From positions 1 through 27,913 of IMG/VR virus record IMGVR_UViG_3300047554_000131: a stretch of 27,913 nucleotides of DNA; one strand, 5' to 3'. The stretch is from a virus. Within the stretch, counting starts at the first letter, position 1, and each line of letters starts with the position of its first letter. The position numbers and the translations under genes are program-made. Below are positions 6,131 through 12,125 of the stretch, piece by piece. The notes under the pieces were generated by a model, which was not told where the DNA came from, did not search any database, and was given only the letters and a program-made list of their open reading frames with translations.

Positions 6131-6584
6131 GACAGAGGTAGACTATTTGGTACTTTACGGCAAAACACGCCAGAAAGTTAGGGCGCTCGAGCAACAGTTA
6201 GAGCGCCTTATAGCCAAGCACAATGTGGAAGTAGAGACGCTAAAGGCCGAACTCAATAACCCGACACGCAAAGCGACATTTAAAAATAAGAGCGTAATTA
6301 ACGACTTGCTGCTAGAGGTGTGCAAAGCAACCAACACAACGGCAGGCCAGTTAATGGGGCCCAGTAGAGAGCGCAACATAGTAACCGCTCGACACTTGTT
6401 TTTTTACATTGCTAGGCACGAGTTTAACTTTTCGTGGGTTAAAATAACTGGCTTGCTAGACAGACACCACACTAGCGGAATACATGGCGCGACTCAATAC
6501 GCTACCTATTTAAAACTTAATTACAAACTAGAAACAAAACTTTACAAAGCAGTTATGGAGGCTGTAAAAAATGACAAACAATAA
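6117..6584 (+). CDS. Coiled coil plus DnaA domain IV-like DNA-binding protein
   Basis: A 155-residue protein. Residues ~18-48 are a charged coiled coil. Residues ~58-140 match the C-terminal DNA-binding domain of DnaA: SRERNIVTARHLFFYIAR corresponds to the conserved R-x-x-x-A-R-x-x-x-x-Y block, and LLDRHHTSGIHGATQYA to the signature normally read as G-R-D-H-T-T-V-x-H-A. There is no AAA+ ATPase domain. It may bind DnaA-box-like sites, help origin firing, or act as a repressor or DnaA decoy. It overlaps the next gene by 14 bases. Assignment rests on the spaced motif. Confidence 0.7.
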   Translation: MLANKTEVDYLVLYGKTRQKVRALEQQLERLIAKHNVEVETLKAELNNPTRKATFKNKSVINDLLLEVCKATNTTAGQLMGPSRERNIVTARHLFFYIARHEFNFSWVKITGLLDRHHTSGIHGATQYATYLKLNYKLETKLYKAVMEAVKNDKQ

Positions 6585-6771
6585 ACAACAAATAGATTTA
6601 GATAAAGCAAAATTCATCGGAGAAGGTGAATGGGTTAAAGATTCAGCATACCAAGTATATGAATTGGATGGTAAATATTATTCCGTTATAGTAATTGGGC
6701 ATACCAATAAAGAAATTATGGATGATTCTATAACTGAAATAAAATTTGAAGACATAAATTTTTATATTTAA
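6571..6771 (+). CDS. Cassette protein of the MTNNKQ type, 66 residues
   Basis: First of a run of AT-rich small genes. The product starts MTNNKQQIDLDKAKF and continues as a compact acidic protein (GEGEWVKDSAYQVYELDGKYYSVI). Its first codons are almost identical in DNA to the starts at 6777 and 7330, while the rest is unrelated, as if new coding sequence were joined to a shared start. Codon use (GAT, GAA, AAA) differs from the GAC-rich core. Function unknown. Confidence 0.7.
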   Translation: MTNNKQQIDLDKAKFIGEGEWVKDSAYQVYELDGKYYSVIVIGHTNKEIMDDSITEIKFEDINFYI

Positions 6772-6776
6772 AAGCA

Positions 6777-7046
6777 ATGACAAACAATGAACAACAAACG
6801 GCAGTGGACATTCTATGTGGAAAGTTAGCAATGAAGTTAGGCATACCACAAGCAATGACTTTTTACATAGACCATCAAGAGGAAATCAGAGAAGCCAAAG
6901 AAATGCAAAAGCAAATGACAATAAAACTTTATAATGATTATGAAAATTATTTAGAAGAAGCATTCAAGAACCAATGCGGTGGTCAAGCGGTGATAATGTC
7001 ATTTGGAGCATTTTACGACCAAACCTACGGAGGAGATATCAAATGA
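6777..7046 (+). CDS. Cassette protein, MTNNEQ...TYGG family
   Basis: An 89-residue protein starting MTNNEQQTAVDILCGKL and ending GAFYDQTYGGDIK. It belongs to the same paralogous family as 7330: an MTNNxQ start, a TAV motif, a central AKEMQKQ helix and a TYGG end. The TYGG codons contain the sequence ACGGAGGA, a strong Shine-Dalgarno match, just before the next ATG at 7043, with which the stop overlaps. Proteins of this TAVEW/YYNETYGG pattern are common in uncultured Bacteroidetes phages; the role is unknown. Confidence 0.7.
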   Translation: MTNNEQQTAVDILCGKLAMKLGIPQAMTFYIDHQEEIREAKEMQKQMTIKLYNDYENYLEEAFKNQCGGQAVIMSFGAFYDQTYGGDIK

Positions 7047-7333
7047 AACTATACACAGAAGAACATCTGAAATTGTTTTATCAACTTGGCAAATTTGATG
7101 GTATTGCAAGAAGGGAAACTGATGTAGAAGAAGAAATTAAAAATCATTTTCCCATCGAAATTCCAACTGATGACGAGATAGAACAAGAATCAAACAATGA
7201 ATACCAAGAACAAAAGCAATCTTATGAGAACAGTGTAGAAATGTTTCCTATTGATTTTGCTAATTATTTAAAAGTAGGATTTATTGATGGTGCAAATTGG
7301 ATGCGTAATAAAATACAAGGAGGTAAGCAATGA
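7043..7333 (+). CDS. Hypothetical cassette protein, 96 residues
   Basis: The ATG at 7043 (MKLYTEEHLKLFYQL) is favoured over an in-frame ATG at 6974 because it has a GGAGGA Shine-Dalgarno sequence and an ATGA overlap with the previous stop. The product is acidic and helical with a middle EEEIKNHFPIEIPTDDEIE and ends GANWMRNKIQGGKQ. The Gly-Gly end again encodes a GGAGG ribosome site for the next gene. No domain is recognised. Confidence 0.65.
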   Translation: MKLYTEEHLKLFYQLGKFDGIARRETDVEEEIKNHFPIEIPTDDEIEQESNNEYQEQKQSYENSVEMFPIDFANYLKVGFIDGANWMRNKIQGGKQ

Positions 7334-7560
7334 CAAACAATAAACAAAAAACTGCAGTGGAGTGGCAACACATTGAGTTGTCAAAATTTCTTAATGGCAA
7401 ATCAGAGTTTACAGATGCACATGATATTTTAATTAAAGCCAAAGAAATGGAGAAGGAACAAATAATTTATTCTTATAATCAATCTTGGCATTTCAGAGAT
7501 AAGCCGTACAAAACAGCAGAAAAATACTACAACGAAACCTACGGAGGAGGTGAGCAATGA
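7330..7560 (+). CDS. Cassette protein, MTNNKQ...TYGG family, second paralogue
   Basis: A 76-residue protein starting MTNNKQKTAVEWQHIELSKF, with a central AHDILIKAKEMEKEQIIYSY helix and ending AEKYYNETYGGGEQ. It is paralogous to the 6777 gene at both ends. The TYGGG codons double as a GGAGGAGG ribosome-binding site for the ATG at 7557. Overlaps of four bases on both sides show translational coupling. Function unknown. Confidence 0.7.
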   Translation: MTNNKQKTAVEWQHIELSKFLNGKSEFTDAHDILIKAKEMEKEQIIYSYNQSWHFRDKPYKTAEKYYNETYGGGEQ

Positions 7561-7748
7561 ACGACAAAATAAAACAACTCCTTGAAAACGCAGAGCAATC
7601 GGATGCAATAGCAATAAACAAATGGCGCATTGAAAACCGAGAGCAACTAAGAAAAGAGCGTAAAGAAAAACTCAAGGAATTAATGGAAAAGGATAAACAA
7701 CTAACGGAGGCAACCAATGAAAACCTTTATAATAACAGTGGAAATTGA
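7557..7748 (+). CDS. Small charged coiled-coil protein, 63 residues
   Basis: The product (MNDKIKQLLENAEQSDAIAI...) is almost entirely charged helix (REQLRKERKEKLKELMEKDK) and so probably a short coiled coil. It starts with an ATGA overlap and a GGAGGAGGTGA ribosome site and overlaps the next gene by 32 bases. No family is recognised. Confidence 0.6.
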   Translation: MNDKIKQLLENAEQSDAIAINKWRIENREQLRKERKEKLKELMEKDKQLTEATNENLYNNSGN

Positions 7749-7911
7749 GCACACAGACAAAACCTTTAACAGCACCGAAATTCAAGAGTTTATAAAGGGA
7801 ATTTCGCTACCTCAAGCCGAGTGGGTTAAGGTAATGAAAAAGGCTTTTAAAGAAACAACGCTGGGGCATAACGCCTTTGGCATTGAAGTAACTTATGCTA
7901 TTAAGGAATGA
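7717..7911 (+). CDS. Hypothetical protein, 64 residues
   Basis: A small alpha/beta protein (MKTFIITVEIEHTDKTF ... FGIEVTYAIKE) whose start lies inside the previous gene after ACGGAGGC, a ribosome-site-like stretch. It ends in an ATGA overlap with the methyltransferase. The alternating hydrophobic pattern at both ends suggests beta strands. Codon use shifts back toward the core here. Function unknown. Confidence 0.6.
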   Translation: MKTFIITVEIEHTDKTFNSTEIQEFIKGISLPQAEWVKVMKKAFKETTLGHNAFGIEVTYAIKE

Positions 7912-8780
7912 AACACGGCAGCCTTTTTAGCGGTATTGGTGGCTTTGATTTAGCAGCCGAATGGATGGGCTGGGAGAATGTATTTCACTGCGAGTGGAAC
8001 GCATTCGGGCAGCGAGTTCTTAAGCACTACTGGCCAAACGCCGAAAGTTTTAACGACATAACAAAAACAGACTTTACAAAATATGCAAACACAGTTGACA
8101 TTCTCACTGGAGGCTTTCCATGCCAACCATACAGCAGCGCAGGCAAGCGACTCGGAAAAGAAGACGAGCGCCATTTATGGCCAGAAATGCTTAGAGCAAT
8201 ACGCGAAATTTCCCCGAGTTTCGTCGTGGGCGAAAATGTTCGCGGCCTCACTAATTGGAACGGGGGGCTGGTATTCGACGAGGTGTGTTCTGACTTGGAA
8301 AATCTTGGGTATCAAGTCGCGCCCATTATTATACCTGCGTGCGGGGTTGGTGCACCACACAGAAGGGAGCGCGTTTGGTTTGTTGCTTCCAACGCCAAAT
8401 GCAGTCGAGGCTTACAATGGTGCGAAAACATACAATCCCAAAAGTCAAATGGGCAGAAGTTTGTCTGCACTGGCTGGCAGCGCAATGTTACCAACGCCAA
8501 ACAGTTACGACTGGAATACCGCACGGAGTTCAGAGGCATTAGAAAGAGCCCAAAAAAGGCACAAAGCGAAAGGCGTAATTTTGCAAACAAGTTTAAGGCA
8601 AATGGCTGGACAAGGTTCCCAACTCAATCCCCAATTTGTGGCGGAAATGATGGGCTTTCCTACGAACTGTACGACATTACCTTTTCTAAATGGAGAGCAG
8701 AAAGTATAAAGGCCTACGGTAATGCCATAGTTCCGCAAGTAGCTTACGAAATTTTTAAAGCAATAGAACTAACAAAATGA
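7908..8780 (+). CDS. C5 cytosine DNA methyltransferase
   Basis: A 290-residue Dcm-type methyltransferase with the motifs in order: I, FSGIGGFDLA at residues 7-16 (SAM binding); IV, GGFPCQPYS at 68-76 with the catalytic Cys near 72; VI, ENVRG near 109; VIII, RRERVWFVA near 152; and X, KAYGNAIVPQVAYEIF near 267. The target-recognition region (~162-245) is short and polar. No restriction enzyme is adjacent, so it is an orphan phage enzyme, probably protecting DNA against host restriction. Its recognition site cannot be read from sequence. A second frame from 8083 to 8709 is open throughout. Confidence 0.92.
   Translation: MKHGSLFSGIGGFDLAAEWMGWENVFHCEWNAFGQRVLKHYWPNAESFNDITKTDFTKYANTVDILTGGFPCQPYSSAGKRLGKEDERHLWPEMLRAIREISPSFVVGENVRGLTNWNGGLVFDEVCSDLENLGYQVAPIIIPACGVGAPHRRERVWFVASNAKCSRGLQWCENIQSQKSNGQKFVCTGWQRNVTNAKQLRLEYRTEFRGIRKSPKKAQSERRNFANKFKANGWTRFPTQSPICGGNDGLSYELYDITFSKWRAESIKAYGNAIVPQVAYEIFKAIELTK
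8083..8709 (+). CDS. Nested +1-frame reading frame inside the methyltransferase (candidate overprinted gene)
   Basis: An uninterrupted 208-codon frame lies wholly within the methyltransferase in the +1 frame. Its product does not look random. It contains SSWAKMFAASLIGTGGWYST, RCVLTWKILGIKSRPLLY, two LLPTPN-type blocks (LLLPTPNAVEAYN, MLPTPNSYDWN) and LNPQFVAEMMGFPTNCTTLPF. I recall the same blocks (LTWK, LPTP, LNPxFVExMMGFP) from proteins annotated beside or within phage Dcm genes, so the frame is probably conserved. The first ATG is at 8083 with no ribosome site; translation could also come from reinitiation or frameshifting. It may instead be a non-translated by-product of codon bias. Functional status is open. 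Confidence 0.45.
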   Translation: MQTQLTFSLEAFHANHTAAQASDSEKKTSAIYGQKCLEQYAKFPRVSSWAKMFAASLIGTGGWYSTRCVLTWKILGIKSRPLLYLRAGLVHHTEGSAFGLLLPTPNAVEAYNGAKTYNPKSQMGRSLSALAGSAMLPTPNSYDWNTARSSEALERAQKRHKAKGVILQTSLRQMAGQGSQLNPQFVAEMMGFPTNCTTLPFLNGEQKV

Positions 8781-9163
8781 AAATACAAGACATTAAAATA
8801 AAAGAACGCGTTAAAACAAAGGCAAAGTTTTTGCCAATGGGTGACAAAATATTAAAATACACTGAGTTCGATGTACTAGAGCAAGAAGTGCGCACATATA
8901 AGGACATGCTGTTAATGGCTTTTCGCTGGGATTCAACGCCAGAGGGACACGACTACTGGCAGTCAGTTGTTGACTCAATAGAGCCGCCGAATATGCCAAC
9001 CTGCCCCAAGTGCAATAACCCTAAAATTGATTTTAAACGCAAAGTGCAACTATATTGCTGCAAAAAATGTGAAATAAACTTCGACGAAACACGGACCAAA
9101 ATATACAGTTTTCGCCCTTACACCAAACCACAAACAGACAATGAAAGCAACGCTAGAATTTAA
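8777..9163 (+). CDS. Zinc-ribbon-like protein
   Basis: A 128-residue protein overlapping the methyltransferase stop as ATGA. Residues 76-98 hold CPKCNN and YCCKKC, that is C-x2-C then CC-x2-C about 15 residues later, a zinc-ribbon arrangement. The N-terminal ~70 residues (KIKERVKTKAKFLPMGDK...) are predicted helical. Zinc ribbons in phage early operons usually bind nucleic acid or a host polymerase, but the partner is not evident. Confidence 0.65.
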   Translation: MKIQDIKIKERVKTKAKFLPMGDKILKYTEFDVLEQEVRTYKDMLLMAFRWDSTPEGHDYWQSVVDSIEPPNMPTCPKCNNPKIDFKRKVQLYCCKKCEINFDETRTKIYSFRPYTKPQTDNESNARI

Positions 9164-9356
9164 CCTACCAGAAGAGCGCGAAGAGTTTGAGACTTCTGTA
9201 AATGCTTACCGTTATAAGTCTGCACTCTGGGAACTGGACAACTATTTAAGAGGTAAAATCAAACATGCGCCAGACGACATGCACGACGAATTTTTAAACG
9301 CGCTAAAAATGGTGCGCAACGAATTACACGAACTAACAGAAAACTTAACAATATGA
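9141..9356 (+). CDS. Conserved small phage protein, 71 residues
   Basis: A helical acidic protein with MKATLEFNLPEEREEFETSV at the start and a middle DNYLRGKIKHAPDDMHDEF. I recognise this pattern (FNLPEE..EF / LRxxxKxAPDD) from many Caudoviricetes, where it has no assigned function. The start overlaps the preceding gene by 23 bases and the end overlaps the next ATG. Confidence 0.7.
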   Translation: MKATLEFNLPEEREEFETSVNAYRYKSALWELDNYLRGKIKHAPDDMHDEFLNALKMVRNELHELTENLTI

Positions 9357-9577
9357 ATACAGAACAATTAACACCAGTAGAGACTTACTCTATTAAAGTC
9401 TTAGAGTTACTCGTGGCTTATGGCCGCAAACAATTAACAGACGACCAACTTGTTAACGCAGTTGTTACGCTAAAAAACGAATGCCTAGACGCTGAGAAGC
9501 GAGAGCACCAGAACTGGTTTAACAAAGGCTTTGAGTTTTACCACGGGCAACTGAGTGCAAAAAAATTGCATAGTTAA
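9353..9577 (+). CDS. Hypothetical protein, last gene of early operon
   Basis: A 74-residue helical protein (MNTEQLTPVETYSIKVLELL ... FYHGQLSAKKLHS). It overlaps the previous gene by four bases and ends ten bases before the promoter at 9587. No domain is recognised. Confidence 0.6.
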   Translation: MNTEQLTPVETYSIKVLELLVAYGRKQLTDDQLVNAVVTLKNECLDAEKREHQNWFNKGFEFYHGQLSAKKLHS

Positions 9578-9594
9578 TAAAATTGCTATATTTG
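9566..9594 (+). promoter_or_regulatory. Promoter of the replication module
   Basis: TTG at 9566-9568 and TATATTTG at 9587-9594 are separated by 18 bases, a full match to the Bacteroidetes promoter. The TTG lies within the end of the preceding gene. Transcription would begin near 9600, just before the structured leader. Confidence 0.75.
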
Positions 9595-9600
9595 TAGCGT

Positions 9601-9695
9601 TAACTGGAATGTAGGCTATTCCGTATGTTAAAAGACTTTAACCCTGTTGGGATGGTTGCAAGCCTACTGCGCCGTCTTAATGGGGTTTTTTATTT
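9601..9695 (+). ncRNA. Structured leader RNA with complementary 7-nt loops
   Basis: The ~95-nt untranslated leader of the initiator gene folds on paper into three hairpins. P1 is GGAAT (9606-9610) / ATTCC (9618-9622) with loop GTAGGCT. P2 is GTTAAA (9627-9632) / TTTAAC (9637-9642) with loop AGAC. P3 is GCA (9658-9660) / TGC (9668-9670), extendable by weaker pairs, with loop AGCCTAC. Loops P1 and P3 are perfectly complementary over 7 nt, allowing a kissing interaction or, instead, a 7-bp closing stem. A competing stem AACCC (9640-9644) / GGGTT (9683-9687) before TTTTATTT could act as an attenuator. No family is recognised. Pairings are seen; function is inferred. Confidence 0.5.
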
Positions 9696-10352
9696 ATGAA
9701 AATTGACTATTTTTCACACGACACGAAAGCCAGAAGCGACAGCAAACTGGTAAGCCTTGCAATGAGGCAGGGCATGGAAGGGCTCGGAGTTTATTGGTGC
9801 ATTGTTGAAATGCTTTACGAAAATGAAGGCAGAATAATGCGAACGGAATGCGAACGCATAGCATACGAACTGCGAACGCATAGCGACTGTGTAAATTCTG
9901 TAATATATGGACATGAGTTGTTTCAATGGGACGACCTATATTTTTGGAGTAATTCGGTACTAAATCGGTTAAAAACCATAACTGAAAAAAGCGACAAAGC
10001 CAGACAAAGCGCGTCGAAACGCTGGGAGAATGCGAACGCAATGCGAACGCAATGCGAAGGCAATGCTATAAAAGAAAAGGAAAGTAAAGTAAATAAAACT
10101 ATATTAGGGCTACCAGAACCAAAGTCAGTTAAGCGCTTTGTGCCTCCAACAGCCCAAGAGGTTAAAGCCTACATGCAAGAGCAAGGCATGGACGACTTGA
10201 GCGAAAAGTGGCTGGCGTTTTACGAGTCAAAAGGCTGGCTCATTGGTAAAAACAAAATGCGAGACTGGAAAGCAGCAGTAAGGACATGGAAAACAAACAG
10301 CATAACAACCACAACGCCTAAACCACTTAAAGCCTCACTCTATGACGAATAG
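9696..10352 (+). CDS. Replication initiator, DUF4373 (Lin1244/Lin1753-like) domain
   Basis: A 218-residue protein. The first ~75 residues match the DUF4373 pattern: YFSHDTKARSDSKLVSLAM, then GMEGLGVYWCIVEMLYENEG. Such proteins occupy the slot of phage replication initiators (lambda O or DnaD-like). The middle (~105-135) is low complexity, rich in Asn, Ala, Arg and Lys, and is encoded by the iteron repeats. The C-terminal third holds KWLAFYESKGWLIGKNKMRDWKAAVRTW-like sequence, a block often seen at the end of DnaD/DUF4373 replication proteins. DnaB follows 146 bases later. As in lambda O, the origin appears to lie inside this gene. It is controlled by the leader RNA and promoter at 9566-9594. 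Confidence 0.75.
   Translation: MKIDYFSHDTKARSDSKLVSLAMRQGMEGLGVYWCIVEMLYENEGRIMRTECERIAYELRTHSDCVNSVIYGHELFQWDDLYFWSNSVLNRLKTITEKSDKARQSASKRWENANAMRTQCEGNAIKEKESKVNKTILGLPEPKSVKRFVPPTAQEVKAYMQEQGMDDLSEKWLAFYESKGWLIGKNKMRDWKAAVRTWKTNSITTTTPKPLKASLYDE
9838..9880 (+). repeat. Iteron cluster 1
   Basis: Copies of TGCGAACGCA occur at 9849-9858 and 9871-9880 (perfect) and 9838-9847 (one mismatch). A degenerate copy sits near 9860. Spacing is 11 bp or a multiple of it, about one helical turn. Each unit has TGCG/CGCA palindromic arms. Confidence 0.75.
10031..10062 (+). repeat. Iteron cluster 2
   Basis: TGCGAACGCA at 10031-10040 and 10042-10051, and TGCGAAGGCA at 10053-10062, form three tandem 11-bp units; a decayed fourth begins at 10064. 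Since 11 is not a multiple of 3, the repeats are read in different frames and do not make a protein repeat, so selection on DNA is more likely. Confidence 0.8.
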
Positions 10353-10509
10353 CATAGTAATTAACCACCACATTAGCATAAGACAAGCCACAGTTAACGC
10401 TAAAATAGAATGGCGAATATACCTAGACGGCGAACTAGTAAGCGCTCACCGAACAAAGCCAGAAGCCTATAAAAAAGCAAAAACCTTAGCCCTAATCCAT
10501 GGAAACTGA
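10342..10509 (+). CDS. Small bridging protein, 55 residues
   Basis: An ATG at 10342 opens a frame ending TGA at 10507-10509. It overlaps the initiator gene by 11 bases and the helicase start by 11 bases, exactly filling the gap between them. The product (MTNSIVINHHISIRQATVNA ... KPEAYKKAKTLALIHGN) is basic, with an alternating pattern and a middle WRIYLDGELVSAHRTKPEAY. The context would suit a helicase loader or adaptor, but at 55 residues and without a recognised motif this is only a suggestion. Confidence 0.6.
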   Translation: MTNSIVINHHISIRQATVNAKIEWRIYLDGELVSAHRTKPEAYKKAKTLALIHGN

Positions 10510-11737
10510 AACACACATAATAAGCCAGTTACTCTTTTACCCAGAGTTTCACCACCAACTTCCCAAGGTTAAGCCCCAATGGTTTAAAAGCCCGTTACAC
10601 CAAAAGTTAATAAATGTAATGACGGCATTTTACTTGGAAGGTACACCGTTTGAACTAATGAGGCTCTCTAAGGCATTAAAAACCTCTGAAATGATGGAAG
10701 CCCTTACCATACAGCAGAAAGTCGCTTACAAGTCAAATATAGCCCCTTATTTGCGAGAATTGGAGTACAACTACCTCCATACTCAATTTGTAGACAGACT
10801 CGGACACCTAAACCTTAACAAAGACTTAAACGGGTTAATGCAAGAAGTACAGCAACTTTTGGACAGCACCCAGTTTAGCACAACTAAAGCGCCTAACAGC
10901 ATTGTAAACGAGACTAACAAAGTAGTAGACAAAATAGTAGACAATATACAAAAGGGGCAACGCCTTACTGGTAAACCTACTGGCTGGCTATTCCTAGACA
11001 AGTACCTAGGGGGCTACAACGGTGGAGACTTAATCGTAATAGCAGGACGCCCCGCAATGGGTAAAACTGCACTAGCCTTAAGCCTTACCAAAGACTTTGC
11101 AGCAACTGGGGGCAAAGCATTGTTTTTGAGTCTTGAAATGTCTAACGAGCAACTGGCTAAGCGTTACCTCTCAATTATTGGCGCAATACCTAACTACAAA
11201 GTGCGTAACGGTGCATTAAAGGAGAATGACATAGACAGACTCTGTAACATAGCCAACAGCCAGACAATTAACTTTTACATTGACGACGACCCCGAAACCT
11301 CAATAGCAGACATTAAAGCCAAGGTTAAGCAGCATAAAGGCAAGCACGGGCTAGACTTACTCGTTATTGACTACATACAGCTTATTAAAGGCACGAAGCA
11401 GACCAGAGAGCAGGAAGTGGCAGAAATTAGCCGTAACCTTAAGTTACTAGCCAAGGAGTTAAACATTACCGTTATAATCCTAGCGCAGTTAAGCAGAGCC
11501 TCAGAGACACGACAAGACAAGCGCCCACTACTTAGCGACTTAAGAGAGAGCGGCGCAATAGAACAAGACGCAGACTCTGTGCTATTCCCTTTTCGTCCTG
11601 CTTACTACCAAGACGAGAAGCCAGTAATAGAAGACGCTGAGTTAATAATAGGTAAGAATAGGAACGGCGAATGCGTTACAATTCCGACGACATTCGAGGG
11701 GCAGCTAACACTATACAAGGAGAACACCAATGCCTAG
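10499..11737 (+). CDS. dnaB: Replicative DNA helicase, DnaB family
   Basis: A 412-residue helicase. The N-terminal ~100 residues are the helical DnaB-N domain. The RecA-like core has Walker A AGRPAMGKTAL at ~182-192, the FLSLEMSNEQLAKR block, Walker B LLVIDYIQLI at ~287-296, the LAQLSRASETR sensor block, LRESGAIEQDADSV and the final KNRNGE with the arginine finger region. It forms a hexamer that unwinds the fork 5' to 3' and recruits primase. No primase is seen in the window, so host primase is probably used. The start ATG sits in the end of the 55-residue gene upstream. Confidence 0.95.
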   Translation: METETHIISQLLFYPEFHHQLPKVKPQWFKSPLHQKLINVMTAFYLEGTPFELMRLSKALKTSEMMEALTIQQKVAYKSNIAPYLRELEYNYLHTQFVDRLGHLNLNKDLNGLMQEVQQLLDSTQFSTTKAPNSIVNETNKVVDKIVDNIQKGQRLTGKPTGWLFLDKYLGGYNGGDLIVIAGRPAMGKTALALSLTKDFAATGGKALFLSLEMSNEQLAKRYLSIIGAIPNYKVRNGALKENDIDRLCNIANSQTINFYIDDDPETSIADIKAKVKQHKGKHGLDLLVIDYIQLIKGTKQTREQEVAEISRNLKLLAKELNITVIILAQLSRASETRQDKRPLLSDLRESGAIEQDADSVLFPFRPAYYQDEKPVIEDAELIIGKNRNGECVTIPTTFEGQLTLYKENTNA

Positions 11738-12038
11738 TATTAACCAGTCTAAGCGCGGCAAACAAGCGCGCAAAGAATACACCAAAGGAGGCTATAAAGA
11801 GCCAAGGTATAATACTCAGCAGTGGCGTAATGTCCGCGCGTTAATACTTCAAGACTCACCACTATGCAAAGCCTGCGAAGAGGTTGGACTAATTACCTTA
11901 GCGCAAATGGTGGACCACATAAAGCCAGTGAGGTTAGGCGGAAACTTTTGGGACAGAAATAATTTACAGCCCTTGTGCAATTCGTGTCACGCCTCAAAAA
12001 GTGCAAAGGAGAGGAACGCCGACCCGTATGGGGTGTAA
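11730..12038 (+). CDS. HNH endonuclease next to terminase
   Basis: A 102-residue protein with the HNH fold signature: CKAC (Cys46, Cys49), VDHIKP (Asp62, His63), WDRNNLQPLC with the central Asn, and CNSCHASK (Cys83, Cys86, His87). The four cysteines bind structural zinc. In HK97-like phages an HNH protein sits beside terminase and is needed for specific cos cleavage, so this gene likely assists packaging. The ATG overlaps the helicase end by eight bases. Confidence 0.9.
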   Translation: MPSINQSKRGKQARKEYTKGGYKEPRYNTQQWRNVRALILQDSPLCKACEEVGLITLAQMVDHIKPVRLGGNFWDRNNLQPLCNSCHASKSAKERNADPYGV

Positions 12039-12048
12039 AATCTTACAC
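12033..12048. other. Hairpin at end of HNH gene, possible cos-region element
   Basis: GTGTAA (12033-12038) and TTACAC (12043-12048) make a perfect 6-bp hairpin with loop AATC; it includes the stop codon. The intergenic segment 12039-12117 between HNH and terminase is a plausible place for cos by analogy with HK97-type phages, but no cos site is proven. Confidence 0.3.
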
Positions 12049-12117
12049 AGAGGGGCGCAAAACCGCTGGTTCACTTTTCTTCACACCCGAGAGAAATAAA
12101 AGTTAACATATTACTTG

Positions 12118-12125
12118 TATATTTG
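12118..12125 (+). promoter_or_regulatory. Promoter -7 box of the packaging/structural operon
   Basis: TATATTTG, a perfect TAnnTTTG box, lies 22 bases before the small terminase ATG in the only sizeable gap of this region. A clear TTG at -33 is lacking. It probably starts late transcription. Confidence 0.6.

Larger units (their letters stand above)
9838..10106 (+). other. Candidate replication origin inside the initiator gene
   Basis: Two iteron clusters with an 11-bp period are followed directly by a ~40-bp A-rich stretch (10067-10106) that could be the unwinding element. The order of iterons then AT-rich DNA within the initiator gene, with DnaB downstream, is the architecture of the lambda origin in gene O. 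It is inferred from layout. Confidence 0.6.

Noticed and set aside
6974-7042. Upstream start for the 7043 gene
   Set aside because: The added 23 residues overlap the previous gene and would bypass the GGAGGA ribosome site and ATGA junction.
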